Positions 1 through 11,809 of a stretch of 64,000 bases of DNA are shown in pieces. The position numbers were made by a program, and so were the translations under genes. Position 1 is the first letter of the stretch. Every line of letters starts with the position of its first letter. The DNA is taken from the NCBI GenBank assembly GCA_022835595.1, contig BQUP01000006.1:1384293-1448292 (forward strand), given 5' to 3'. This stretch comes from Cystobasidium ongulense (Eukaryota; Basidiomycota; Cystobasidiomycetes; Cystobasidiales; Cystobasidiaceae). A model generated the notes under the pieces. It was not told the DNA's origin. It did no database searches and saw nothing but the letters and a program-made list of their open reading frames with translations.

Positions 1-777
1 AGCGATACTAATGGTGAACCTCACAATGACAGCATACTACAATGACAATGAAGCTACAGCGAAAGCCTTCGAGGGAGGATGGTTCCACACTGGAGATCTA
101 GCTGTACGCGAGCCCCACGGAGCAATCAGTATTCAAGATAGAAGCAAGGACATCATCATCTCAGGTACGAACATTTAACTTTGATTTTCCAATACACACC
201 TTCTTGCTGACCTAGATGGTCGATCTACAGGCGGAGAGAACGCATCATCTCTGGCCATTGAAAGTGCTCTCTTTGAGCACCCAGATATCCTTGAAGTAGC
301 CGTAGTAGCTCGTCCACATGAAGAATATGGTGAAAGAGCAATGGCTTATATTATCCTTCGTGATAACTGCAAAGCGAAATGGGAAGGAAAAGGAGAAGAA
401 TTTGAAAAGGAATTGAAAGAGTTCAGCAGAAGTCGATTACCTGGTAAGTTACTCATAATTCCGGCTTCCGCAGCTCTCCTTAGTCTCCGTTTATCAATTG
501 GATGGAAGGAAAAAACTGCCCTGTGATTTGACGCAGCTTGGCTGATATTTTCATTTCGTTTCGTTTCTTCGTCTTGTCAGGCTTCGCAAGGCCTCACTGG
601 GTTGAAGTGGTTGCAGAGTTACCGAAGACCTCTACTGGCAAGATCCAAAAACATGGTGGGTAGAATCTCCCTTCTTTGTCCTGTTCTCGCTTGAAAATTA
701 CTGATTTACATACTGCGGGTTTGGTGTCGATATTAGAACTGAGAAAGCGCTTCAAGAATGCCATTACTGGCAAGTAG
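1..777 (+). CDS. AMP-binding acyl-CoA synthetase, C-terminal part (5' end outside window)
   Basis: Partial gene with exons 1-164, 231-443, 581-655 and 737-777, frame from base 2. The translation carries the C-terminal hallmarks of the ANL adenylating family: GGWFHTGDLA, then DRSKDIIISGGENASS, a small C-terminal domain, and LPKTSTGKIQKHELRKRF, which holds the catalytic lysine of the A10 motif. The family activates a carboxylic acid with ATP and transfers it to CoA; the acyl-binding part lies upstream, so the substrate cannot be told. The three introns (66, 137 and 81 nt) are GT-AG and restore these motifs exactly. The protein ends ITGK; no clear peroxisomal tripeptide is visible. The gene converges on the next one. 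Confidence 0.9.
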
Positions 778-1715
778 ATATCGGTGGAAGCCAGGCAGCT
801 GTCAGATCCATACCCACAGAGAACATCGTGTCTTATAGTCAGCCAGGGGCATTCGTCTGTTGGGCTTTGTTGTACCGAGACTTGTGTCATGAACAAGAAA
901 TCAATGAAGCTTGAAGCATCCAACGTTACGCGGTCTACAACGTTAGAAGAAAACTAAAGCCTTTCTCAGCCTTTTGTTCTCGGGCTGATGACCTCTTTGA
1001 AAGAGGAAAGGAAAGGTATGAAACGATGAAGCATGAAAATTGCGATCATAAATGAAACAAAAATTTTGGGGTTTTCGATGAAGGAAAGAAAACGAAAAAA
1101 TAATGATAATTTTAGAAACAAAGGTGGAAAAGCTGATGCTTCTTTTGGGAGGTAAAAAAGGAGAAACCTATCACCAGGATGGGATCGAATGTGGAAAGAA
1201 AGAAGAGCGAAAGGAGAGAGAGAGAGAGATGTAAAAGAGCGGGAAGACTGTCAATCATTCGAGGCTAGCTTGAAAAGATTAACATCCCAACTTCTCCTCT
1301 TTTCCTTGTTCCCTGCCGAAGTTGTCTGTATTTTTACCTCTTATCTGTCCCGAATGCCCTAGCGCCGTTTCCCTAAAACAACGTCCCCTATATAACCCAG
1401 GAGCAGCTTTTTTTTCTAAAGAAAATAGAAAACCAAAAGAAAAAATAAAATGTTCGTTAAGAAACAAGTTTGAATGTAATCAAAATATAAAGGAATGTTG
1501 TGTGTTGCTGAGGTTTCGTAAAGCGTAAAAAAAATGCGAATAAAAAGAAGAAGATACCTCGGTAGCTACCAGGCTAACGGAAGCATGTGGAAATAATCAA
1601 AAGAGACTAGGGGAGGAGATGGTCTACGGGTTTCATTCCGCCTCAGTCATAGGCAGGTGTAAACTGTCTGCTTCATCGTTCTTATGTCCTTTTTCCCCTT
1701 GTTGTTCCTTGCCAT
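778..1715. other. Convergent intergenic region
   Basis: These 938 bases separate the stops of two convergent genes. The sequence is A/purine rich, with a (GA)8 run at 1214-1229. Short open frames on both strands (around 1279-1528) have no recognisable family. I see only 3' flanking sequence. Confidence 0.6.
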
Positions 1716-3303
1716 TTAATCGGTGAAGTACCATTCGATATTTCGGACTCCATGAGTTTGATATTCAGGGTCAATAGCTTGGAAAGCTCCGACTGATAGA
1801 TCAATATCTTGTGGTCCACCGCAAGATGGGCACATGTCTAATTTTCCCGCACAAAATGATGAAATCTCAGTTTTCACGGCTCAAAACTGTAGGATCTTGT
1901 CAAACGGCTTTGTGAGATCAATATAACTTACCGGCAACAACAGCGTTGGTCTGAGTGCCATCGTCAAGGTTCTTGATGACTACAGAGCGACCGCAGTTAT
2001 CTCCATTGGCATAAGCAGATGTATAAAGCGCGATAATCTTGGCTGAATCTGGGTTGACAGTTCCGCAAGCTCCGGCATTGCCATTCTGGGTGTACCTACA
2101 GAGGATGCAAAAAATTGGGGTGATAAGCATTTTGTTACAATTGCTTCATACGGGCAACTTGGCAATTCGGTAGGATTAAAACAAAACTCACCATGTAGCG
2201 ATACCGGTTTGGCTGGACCCATCAGAAGATGAAGATGATGATGATTCGGTAGCTTTGCTTTCAGTGGCTGAACTAGTTTCACTCCAGTCATTCTTCTTGG
2301 AAGAAGAGGAAGAGGAAGCGGTGTCAGAAGATTGGCCGTTGCTCTTGCTGTTTTGCTTCAAGTTGACATTGACAGCGGCGGTTGCGACGGCAGCAGTATC
2401 TTCTTCGGTAGAGCTGGAGGTAGCGGTAGTCGAGTCTGATAGGGACCAATTGCGCGTCAGTCGATACACCTGCTGAGCTGAAAGGAGTAGTCGAACTCAC
2501 CGTCCTCGTCTTCCTCATCGCAGTCCTCTTCCTCATCATCTTCTATAATAAGAGGGACGCGCAGTAATAATGTCAGTCGCGTCCGTATGGTGGCGTACAC
2601 GGCATGTGAGCTGAATCAATTTTGTGGAGGCGTACCTTCATCGCACTCTTCATCATCAGCGTCTTCTGAATCGTCTTCCTCGCAGTCCTCGTCATCATCC
2701 TCATCGTCCTCCTCGCACTCTTCAGCATCGTCGTCGGTGCTGTCAGTGGACGTGGAAGCGCTGCTTCCAGAATTGTTGCTGCTCGAGACCGTGTTGGAGG
2801 AAGTGAGGGCGGATCCTTGCTTTCCATTGTGCGAATCGAAAGAGTCCTGTCGCTTGCTCACTGCAGAAGTAGCAAGAAAAGAGTCAGTTCAAGCTTGTTC
2901 CAAAACCAAGGCACGTGCCAAAAGTCGCGCCTCATGCAACGAGGTGAAACGGGGGACAAGGTGGTATAGCATTGTCGAAAAGGAAAGCAAGACACTTACA
3001 GCCGACGATGGCCATGTTGCCGTCGTTCATGGATGGGATAGAGCCAAAAGCGGCGATGGGAGCAGCGTTGGGAAGAGGTTGTCTCTTGATCTTCTTCTGC
3101 ATGTTGTTCGACGACGACGAGGCAGCCTCGTTCATCTGGGCGAGAGAGACGCGCTTGACGAGGTTGGCCGAGGACGGCGAGTTGCTGTTACCCAGCTGGA
3201 CAGAGCGTCTTGAGCCTGCAGTGCTGCTGCTGCGTGCATCTGCTCCGGAGCTCGATGCGAGGGCTGAGATGAGAAGGGCGGATACGGTGCAAGAGAGCTT
3301 CAT
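1716..3303 (-). CDS. Secreted double-psi beta-barrel (expansin/RlpA-like) protein with acidic Ser/Asp/Glu linker
   Basis: Six exons: 3303-3000, 2860-2636, 2542-2501, 2435-2192, 2095-1932, 1837-1716; 366 residues. Residues 1 to about 23 form a signal peptide (MKLSCTVSALLISALASSSG). A basic segment with possible dibasic sites (VKRVS, KKIKRQP) follows. The middle is an extreme Asp/Glu tract with spaced cysteines (motifs such as EECEEDDEDDDEDCEEDD), then a Ser/Thr linker. The last ~105 residues are a DPBB domain: GIATWY, GACGTVNPDSAKIIAL, NGDNCGRSVVIKN, then CPSCGGPQDIDLSVGAFQAI. The family includes plant-expansin-like and barwin-like fungal secreted proteins, often wall-associated and usually non-catalytic. 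Wall or surface location is inferred from the signal peptide. The 42-nt exon 3 lies inside the acidic tract. Confidence 0.85.
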
Positions 3304-4112
3304 GGTGAGAAGGTGGGGATTCAAAAGAGGTGAACTGTGGTTGTGATAGGATAGGATAGCGAGAGGGAAAGACCTGCTTTCCTGGTTCTTGCTTGCTTGC
3401 TTGCTTGCTGGGTCGGGCGTGTGTGCGTGCCTTTCGGGTGTCCTTGAGTGAGGGTGAGCGAGTGTATGCAAACGAGAGCGAGCGAGCTTGCTTGCTTGAA
3501 GCTTGGTGGGTGTTGTAACGAGAAAGAAGGTGTTGGAGGGAAGAATGTCAAGTCGGTAGTAGTTGTGCAAAGTCAAGTGACAGCTGAGCGCTGTAATGAT
3601 GATTATTCTCATCATTTCGAGGGTGCTTGGTCGAATACCTCGAGGTCCCTCCCGCATAAATGCGCGCTGCGAGAACGCGCCAACATCCAACCACGACCAG
3701 CAGCACAACCAGCAGCAAGCCACGCCTGGAAATACACACAGTCGAGCTGTCCACCTAGACTGCTGCGCGTGCACGCTCTTCCTCGCCTTCGTCCTCTGCA
3801 TGCAGCAGCATCGCGACACTCGCTCGCACGCGTCGACTGAGAGGTGATCGGACAGATGCATGCCTTGCAGAATACCTATATCATATGTACACGATGAGGG
3901 ATCACCGCCTGGTGTCCCTACTACTACTGTACTGCACCTTCTATATCTAGACGTATTGGCTGGTAGGAGTAGTGCTGGTGAGGTCGCTCTTCAAGTCACA
4001 CTCTCGCTGAATTCTTTCACCTCGTATGACATGGGTATTAATGACATTTGCAGACAATTATGGACAACAAACATCAAAGCTCCATACTTTAGAACATTTA
4101 TCATTTCCCCTC
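3304..4112. promoter_or_regulatory. Upstream region of the DPBB gene, with tetranucleotide repeat
   Basis: This 809-base region holds the promoter and leader of the minus-strand DPBB gene and the 3' side of lipin. It contains a (CTTG)5 run at 3388-3409 and a second short CTTG run near 3486-3497. A 309-codon minus-strand frame here runs into the DPBB start but is low-complexity leader, not a supported gene. No transcription-factor site can be named. Confidence 0.5.
3388..3409. repeat. (CTTG)n tetranucleotide microsatellite
   Basis: Five tandem CTTG units plus CT, in the presumed 5' leader of the DPBB gene. Confidence 0.85.
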
Positions 4113-7100
4113 TCATAAATACTGTCGTGGATGAAAGATGAATTAGATTCAATCACCCCATCTTGTTCTATCGTTAAAGATGGACTCACCGGCACGCTCC
4201 CAAAGTCAATATCCGGCAGATCATCATCTTCCAAGGTATTGTCATTGTCCTCCTCATCTCCCTCGCTTCCTTCCTCCTCGTCATCATCGTCTTCACCCTG
4301 TCGAGACGACGAGTGTATAGACCCGTTATCAGGGTTCAGTTCCGTACTATCCCTCAATCCGTTCAGATACGATTCCTCCTCGAAACTACCCGGCATTGAT
4401 TCTGTCCTTTCTCGTCTACGCCGCCGCGTGTCTGAATCATCCTCGTTCTCACTCGGAACGTGAAGGCCATCTTGGGTATAGACTATATGCAGAGGGCTTG
4501 GAGAGGTACTTCGAGGACTAGCAGAAAGAGGTGATTTCGTTCCTTCATTATTATAACTTTCGTGGCTATTACTTTTCAGCCCCACGCGACTGCTTCGTTT
4601 TGACAATGCACCAGCTAGCGCGCCTACTCGGAAGACTGACATTCTCGACGAGTCTGAACGGGCGGATAGTGCTGGTGAAACAGGTTGAGGTGTAAGATCC
4701 GGTAATTCAACATTGGGTAGAGCGGGTCTCCAATAATTCCAATCGTTAAAAGCAGGTTGACTGCTTCTATTGACGGGTGGGAAGGTCTCATCTACCAGAT
4801 TGGCCATTGCGATATATGTTGATGTATAACCAGCGAGCTCAAGAAGCTCAAGCTTGACATTGCCGTATGAATCAATAGTAAAAATTCGACTCGATGGAAT
4901 CTCTACATGCCGATATGACAGACCATCGGTGAGTCGATTTCCAAATCCAGCATAGAAAGGATTGCGGTCTGCAAAGAGTCGCTTGATGTCACGGAGACAG
5001 GCCATCTTGAAAGCCTCAGGCTTGCGTAAAACCACCTCACTATCAATCCGTATCAGTCAGCTGGCCTTTTCTTTATACTTTGAACTCCGCTGTCAAGTAG
5101 GACTCACCGATGCAGAGACGTAAACAGTCTATCAGGACTCATAATAACTGGACCCTCTGGCAGTGTGAAACCATTCTGATATACGCCCCGTAGGTATTCT
5201 CTCGTAATGTCCGCTTGTCCAACTGCCCGACTTGTCAGGTAAAGCATCTTGTATCCATTCCTAGCAATATCAGTGTAGAGATTGGCTACGCCTGGATGGG
5301 TCCAGTCTCGACCGATCATCGTAAAGACGTGTCCCAGTGCATCAGACCTGAGGTAGACAAGGTGGATGTAGAGTCAGCTCTGTCTTCCCTGCGAGGATTT
5401 TACCAGAAACAAAGGCCTACTTGGTAATCGTTCCATCGATATCGCTGATGACGACCTGGTAGTCTGACTCCCAAAGGAATATTCTGGCAGTGATCACCGC
5501 AACTCCTGAGAAGGAAGATTGCACAGTGAAGGACACGTTATTCGGCCCTTTTTTCAAATTGAGAGCTTTCAGTTGATCCGAGGTAAGGCGAAGTGTTTTC
5601 GCAAAGTGTTTCTGCTGAGGAGGGGCAGATAAAGTGGTATCGCCTTCGGTGACCGACGTATCCGCCGATTGTACATCTCGCAATGTTGGTATTTCAGGTG
5701 CAGATGGTGAAGACGTGATAGCAGGGATTTTGCCTAGCATTTGTGGCATTGTCGAACTTCTAGCTAGATCCGCGCGTTGATCCTTGCTCTCCGGTAATAA
5801 TGACTGCTCATCTTGTGGCTTTGTGGTGCCGTCTGCATTGTTATCGGATAAAGTAGGCACGCTCTCTTCAGTAGTTGTTCGCGATCTAGCCTGTCCACGT
5901 CCCCACCACCGAGACCAAGTCCCCTTTGATGATTGTGCGGGCTTGGGCTGTGTTTCCAACAAAGCACGTCTATACAAGTCCAAAGTCGCCAAGATAGGAT
6001 GACCGTTATCCCAACCGAAACACCGATTTTGAAAGCGTACGAAAAGATGCGAATTCTGTAGAATGTCCGCTTGCTTCATGAATTGCTCGTTTGTTATGCG
6101 GTTTTCATCGAATTCTTCCACGGATGGCAAAGCACCCGACTGCTTGATAGGAACATCGGGACAGACTGCAATCTCGAAGACGTAGTGATTCCCTTCGGAG
6201 GCCAGCACAAACATATGCGGGTCTACTGATGCTTTGTTGACATCGGCAAACGAAGCTGCCGGGTCGGTGGAAATCGCGTTCACTGGGACAATCTGGTCAG
6301 CGTAGTGCTATTAATGGTGCTTGCCCAAGTCATAATCATACTCACGAGGCTGGCGTTGGTGGCCTTTGTTTAGCGCGTCTTTCGACTCGGAGTACCGAAG
6401 TAGCGCTCGGGTGAGGGCCAGTACATCCGCGTCCCGCTCGTACAGCTCTGTCCCTTTCCCCTCTGCAATGCGCTGATGCAGATCTGCCTGCGCAATTGAC
6501 AATTCGGGCGGGGTTTTCAGCCCGTCTCCTTCCTTATCATCCTGCCCTTGTGTCTTGTATCCTGCCATGTCGAGCATTAGCTCGTGTTGCACACTTGAGT
6601 CTGTTGCAGGTGGGGTATAGGTTCCTGTAGAGTAGTAGCTAGACTTGGTAGGCTCTTGCTCGTGCCCTACAAACCTCTCGTCTTCCGCAGTCTCAGCTGG
6701 AGACGGCTGCGGAGAAGGCTCGATGTCTCCATCTGGGTCGGCAACGCCTGCTCCAAATGGTTTGGGAGATTCATTGCCGGATTGCGGCGTCGCTCGGCCA
6801 GCATATTCACTAGCTACGAATGCTTCTGCCGTAATTGCATTCTTCTTTTGCATACCGCGCAATACTGGATCTGGCTTGATGCCATCTTGTTCGCTATCTT
6901 CGTGCGAATGGATTGGGATATGCGAGGCCACTTTTCCAGAGACTTTGCCTAATTTGTCGGTGATGATAGCCGAGTCGACGAGGCCCTTGCCTGCGCCTTG
7001 CAACCTTGCAGCGGTGCCTTCGAGGAGCCGAGATGTTTTCGATATATGTTTCCCTTCTATCTCATTCTGTTCTATCTTGTCAGGCTGAGTGGAATCGCCT

Positions 7101-7806
7101 TCGGATGGCCGAGTTGCTTCGTGTTGTAGAGGCAAGCTGGAGACAGATTCGCCCAAGTCGAGTTGATCTGGCTGGAATTCCACATTGCAAGTCAGTCATG
7201 CCATCCATTTTTCCATACATTTACGAACTATCTTCATGGACTAACCTCCTCATCGTGCTCTTCGTCTTGCATTGGTCCAGTAATAGGGGAAGTCTGCATA
7301 TCCGCTGGGACGTCGAGATCGGTTTCGAACACGAAGAAAGCTTCGCCGGTGTCCCCGACTTTCATCTGATACGGTGCATCCGTATCATTGATCTTGACGT
7401 AGACCTACATTGTGGCTATCTGAATCAGCTACCATATAGCTGCCATGCGAATGGCCCGGTCACTCACAGTCCGGTCGACTGGTCGCAGGACTGACAGCTT
7501 GCCGAATCTGACGTGGAAAGGCGAGCAAGCCAGTATTTTGGAGCCATCCTTGGGGTCTTCATGCTCCACCACTATCACGTCAACTGCGCCAGAGAGTGTT
7601 GCTGGATTTATCTCCTGTATTCCAGGTGGGCGTGTGTTAGCCCTTCGTCATACACTTGCTCTATAACATTGGGTATGGCGGGCGGTCTCACCTTGTCTGA
7701 GGATTCAGATATTCCAAGTCAGCTGATGAGCATACTAGAGGCGTTAACCCATGATTGACTCACAGTACTGGCTCACTGAGCTCAGTGCTCGGCCGACCCA
7801 TTGCAT
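4113..7806 (-). CDS. PAH1: Lipin-family phosphatidate phosphatase (Pah1/Ned1/Smp2)
   Basis: Nine exons: 7806-7764, 7696-7692, 7614-7468, 7404-7246, 7171-6346, 6282-5421, 5347-5108, 5039-4190, 4121-4113; total 1,046 residues. It dephosphorylates phosphatidate to diacylglycerol at the ER/nuclear envelope. The N-LIP domain opens [14 protein letters not shown] and continues [16 protein letters not shown] and [11 protein letters not shown] long disordered stret­ch follows. The HAD catalytic motif [10 protein letters not shown] (DxDxT, near residue 676) is followed by C-LIP sequence ending [19 protein letters not shown]. The tail is very acidic. Exon 2 must be only 5 nt to keep N-LIP intact. The last 68-nt intron gives an ending SVPYL; without splicing the frame would run to 4058, so the 3' end is less sure than the rest. 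Mg2+ dependence is family knowledge. Confidence 0.93.
7692..7696 (-). other. PAH1: 5-nt microexon of the lipin gene
   Basis: Five bases (ACAAG on the minus strand) lie between a CTCAG acceptor and a GTGAGA donor. Introns on either side are 67 nt (7697-7763) and 77 nt (7615-7691). Joining exon 1 directly to exon 3 gives TGA at the junction; including the five bases gives [13 protein letters not shown], the expected N-LIP sequence. Confidence 0.75.
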
Positions 7807-8135
7807 CTTGCAGCAGCAGCGGAGTCGTGATCAGACGATGGCCAGCAGCTGCCGCTACTGAGCTATGCTGACTGAGAGCTGCTTTGTGCGAGTCAAGTAT
7901 GGCAGTGGTGTGATGGCCATCAAGTCAGGCCGAGTGCAGCATTGCTGGGCTAGCTGAAGGCAAAAGGCAAGCAGCAAAGGCGAGCGACCTCGTGATGGCA
8001 GTCAGTCACGGACTGTCGAAATGATCTGTGAAAACACGCTTCCAATCGCATTTCTCGTGCAAGTTATTCCAGAGCACAAGCTAATCAAATTCATGTATTT
8101 CTCAACAACAACAAGCCACGTTTATGCACACCTCG
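7807..8135. promoter_or_regulatory. Lipin promoter / AIR gene 3' flank
   Basis: A 329-base gap between two minus-strand genes, containing the lipin upstream region. I see no clear regulatory motif. Confidence 0.5.
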
Positions 8136-11048
8136 CTAGAAATATCCACCTTTGTAGCGAGGATTGCCACCTCGACCACCACGCGGCTCGGAATCAGGGA
8201 CATAACTATCCAGCCCTCTTCGACCACCTCGCGGATCCCTCTGGCGGTCGTCATAGTCGTCTCTCCCATGTTCTCTCCTATCATAGCTTCGAGGATCTCT
8301 AGATGCAGGAGCGTGTCGAGGAGAATTCGCACTCCCACGGTCGATCCTATCAAGCAGACTTCCAGAAGCGAATCCACCTCGACCCGAATCTTTCCCATTC
8401 CCACCTCCTTGCAAGCGGCCTTGTAGTCCTCTGTTCTTTTTCCAACTCTCAGCTGACTTGGCTTGAGCGGGCGAATCCATAGCTATCGGGGAAGGCTGCC
8501 TCGCCTCTCTTCTTCGACTAGGTGGAGGAGGGCTGTGAGAAAGCGATCTAGGACGATTGAGAGAACTGCCATTAGGCGCTGGCACTTCCTTAAAATTCTT
8601 GAAAGGCTGGAAAGTCTTCTTTGGTTCCTGATCCCCAGCTACAGAGTCATCTGTGTTTGTCTTGGAACCACCTTCGCGAGCTTTACGGCGGTCTCGTGCG
8701 CCTGGCCGGGGACCTCGAGGCTGTTTAGGTTCTTGCTTGTTTTCTTGCAACCTCTTTTCAAACGCGTCTTCATCTTCATCGATCTCTCCGACTTCAAGAT
8801 CACCCAAATTTCCAAAATCACCCTTCTTCTGTCTGTCCTGTTCAAGCCTGTATAGTACATCTTCAAGAGAGGGTCTCTTGTCGTTCACTACTTGCGCCTT
8901 TTTCTTTTCTTCTATATTAGCTTTCCGTTGCATTGCGCGAGGGCCACGAGGCGCATGACTAGGTGGAGGTCCGGCGTCCTTCCTGTCATTCACGACACCA
9001 GGACGAGGAATTGCACTCGAGCTCGCCTCGAATCTGATATGTGTCTTTCGATGATTGTCGGGATCCATTGTAAATGCAGTCCTTTCGGTGTTCATAATAG
9101 GATGTCCACGTGGATATTTACAGTCGTCTCCGAAATGATCGCCGGAAGCACAGTTGTAGCATGCAAAGTGAATTTTGGGAGGCTTTGCTGGCGCGTCTGC
9201 TGCTCTTATATATACCCGCCATATGTAGGGACAAGTCTGTTATACCAACCCAAGAAGTCAGTCAACGGATGCCTATCAAGAACAGAAGCATACGAAAGCA
9301 GTGACACCTACCGAAGATTTATGAGTATGCGAGCTACATCTTTCGCAAAATTGGTTGGCGCCATTACGCGCTTCTTCAGGGGACAGCGGACAGTCCTGGC
9401 ATTTATTCTCGTTAGCAAACCTCAAATGTCTGCTAAATAGATCGCTCACCTTTATATGATGGCCTCTCGAGTTGCATCTGAAGCACGTCATAGTCAAAGG
9501 ACACGACCTCGTTCCATGATCATCAAGTTTTCCGCATGTCAGACACTAAAGAAGGGTTCAAAAGTCAGCATATGCAGTTTGTTTTGGTAAAGTGAGGTGA
9601 CGTTTACGTACTTGCAGATGAACACAGTCCCGCACGGTATGACCACTTTCTCCACATCGAGCACATACTTTCAATGGGTCATCCTCCTTGAAATAGCGAG
9701 AGCGGTCCGCTTGATATTCGTCGTCTTCGACACCTTCCAGGTCAATTTCAGCCGCTTCCCCCGCTTCACCAGATGCATTATTATGTCCTGAAACATCTTG
9801 TTTAGTGTCTGAATCTGAGGATTGCAGCTTGCTGGTATTTTCTTCGCGAGCATGAGCAGAGGTTTCGGCGCCGGCTTCAGGCGGGACAGGTGAGCCTGTA
9901 AGATCTATCTCCATCGCCAGATGTGGAGGAGGTCGAGGTGCTCTAGCACGATTGGTATCCACTTCCATATTCAAATCCAAATGATCAGTCTTATCGTTGT
10001 CGTCTTGCCCACTGCTCTCCCCATCACTATGACTATCGTCATTTCTCGTATCTACATCTTTGATACTTATTTTATCGATTTCGTCTTCACTGCTACTTGA
10101 TTCATCCGTCGATAAATCTTCCAACAGCATTTTGTTACCAGTTGAAACTCTCTTCTCGAGAGGTATCGATGCATCGTCTTCTCTTTTCCTCTTTGTACCA
10201 CCTGGACTGGTAGTATTGGCGAGTGAATCGGTCCCTAGTATCGCGGCTGCTGTTGAAGCTTGGTCTGCTTGTTGCGACCGGGCCTCCAATGTGCTTGGTT
10301 TGTCCCTTCTAACATTGTGTGCACTCGCCTTCGAATGCTGGGCAAGAGTGGCATTCAGGAGATCTTTACTTGATCCTTCAACTACTTCATCATCTTTGAC
10401 CATGTTGACCTCTTTGATCTCGCTGCTTGATCCCACATAATCCGGTACGACCTTTTCTTCCATCAACACAGATGGCGCAGGTGATATTGATGGCGGTGAT
10501 CTAGGTATTGGCAATTTGTCAATGCTAGGCGAAGACGAGCGAAGACGCCGACGCGATATTATAGGTTTATCTAACGGTTCAACATCTTTATGCACTTTCG
10601 CAGGTGCAGTATCGACGAAGAACAAGCCATCCAGTTCATCTAATTCGCCATCTTCCATGCTACCGTGGACGGTATTGTGATTAACGACGACAGCTTTCTG
10701 TTTGCCTTTTGCAGCAGCTGACGATCTGGAAGCGCGTTGTGGAGTAGGGGGCAGAGGCAATTCTTCGCCGTACATTTCTGTGTTATTCTGATTCGCAGCG
10801 CTTATACGAGATTGAGCTCGTGTCCGAGTTGCTGCTCCAGTACCCTTGCTTGGGGTATCGACAAGCACGGGTTTCCTTTTCTTCTTCTTCTTCTGATTAC
10901 TGCTGTTAGTGCTACTTTCAGTAGCTTGTGTGACAGTCTCTTGATGAGTAGCAACAGCAGCAGCTTTCTGTCTTTTCTTATTCTTCTTGTTTTTGAGAGG
11001 TAATACAGAGGCTTGCTGCTGTTGTTGCTGCTTCTGAACGACCTCCAT
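8136..11048 (-). CDS. AIR1: CCHC zinc-knuckle protein, AIR1/AIR2-like TRAMP subunit
   Basis: Four exons: 11048-9612, 9545-9450, 9395-9312, 9236-8136; 905 residues. The N-terminal half is disordered, with a poly-Gln start (QKQQQQQQ), basic patches and acidic stretches. Five zinc knuckles sit centrally: CARCGESGHTVRDC, CLTCGKLDDHGTRSC, CFRCNSRGHHIKDC, CERCSSHTHKSSTC and CYNCASGDHFGDDC. Five knuckles in a row is the Air1/Air2 arrangement, the RNA-binding bridge between the poly(A) polymerase Trf4/5 and Mtr4 in nuclear RNA surveillance. Three of the knuckles are cut by introns and become complete only after splicing. The C-terminus is Arg/Gly rich with RGG motifs, ending GGNPRYKGGYF. It is much longer than yeast Air2, so orthology is likely but not proven. 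Confidence 0.88.
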
Positions 11049-11809
11049 CTAATACGAATGTCCCTCTTCGACGGCGCTTGTCAATCGATCCGACGTTGAA
11101 CGTAGGTCAAGCTAGCGACTCTACCACAAGCTATTCTGTATGAATTGTTGTGTTTAGGTATACTGAGGGATTCCTAGGCTCTAGGTCATTGACTGGCTCT
11201 TTCCTCTGACTGCTGCTTGCCTCTGTAGGATTCTATCAAAATCCTAAAGGCCAATTTACGTTTGATTGCTATCGATGCGGCATTGACGAGCTTCTGACCA
11301 ACTAGAGAGCGTGATGCCCGATTTCAGGGCCTTGAATGGTTAAGCTCGAACAGAGCCTGCACGCGGTGTAGATAACAATACGGTATGAACGTGTAAAGAG
11401 AAGTGCTCTGGTTAACGAGTGCAGCCAACCTGGCCGCAATGCGTGATCGACTCTTCGCTTTCCTTGCTACATTGATTATAAACGCAGCCTGCAAACAAGT
11501 GAGCGATGGCTATGCTCGCAAGATAGCGCAACACTCTGGCAAGTATGAGGGATCATCAGCTAGAAACATGTTTTGGCGACACTTCACACGCCACCATTTT
11601 CGGAGGAATTGAATAATGTTAGATTGAAAATCTCAACCAAATGATCCATGATATTACTTTTGTGATTGATAATGTACACTGCAAGCCATCTATGATGATT
11701 GAAATATACGTTTAAACATTACTCTATTTCAGACAGACATTACTGGAGAGATAGCATTCCTTCTCTCTCTACTCTTCCTTATCAATCGCTAATTGAAGTT
11801 AGTCTTCCT
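11049..11809. promoter_or_regulatory. AIR-like gene promoter / RIB1 3' flank
   Basis: A 761-base gap between two minus-strand genes. Short plus-strand frames at 11403-11612 and 11699-11881 look random. No RNA gene or repeat recognised. Confidence 0.5.

Noticed and set aside
2932-3861. Long minus-strand frame (309 codons) overlapping the DPBB gene start
   Set aside because: It contains the DPBB signal peptide in frame; the upstream part is low-complexity leader with simple repeats, so the ATG at 3303 before the signal peptide is preferred.
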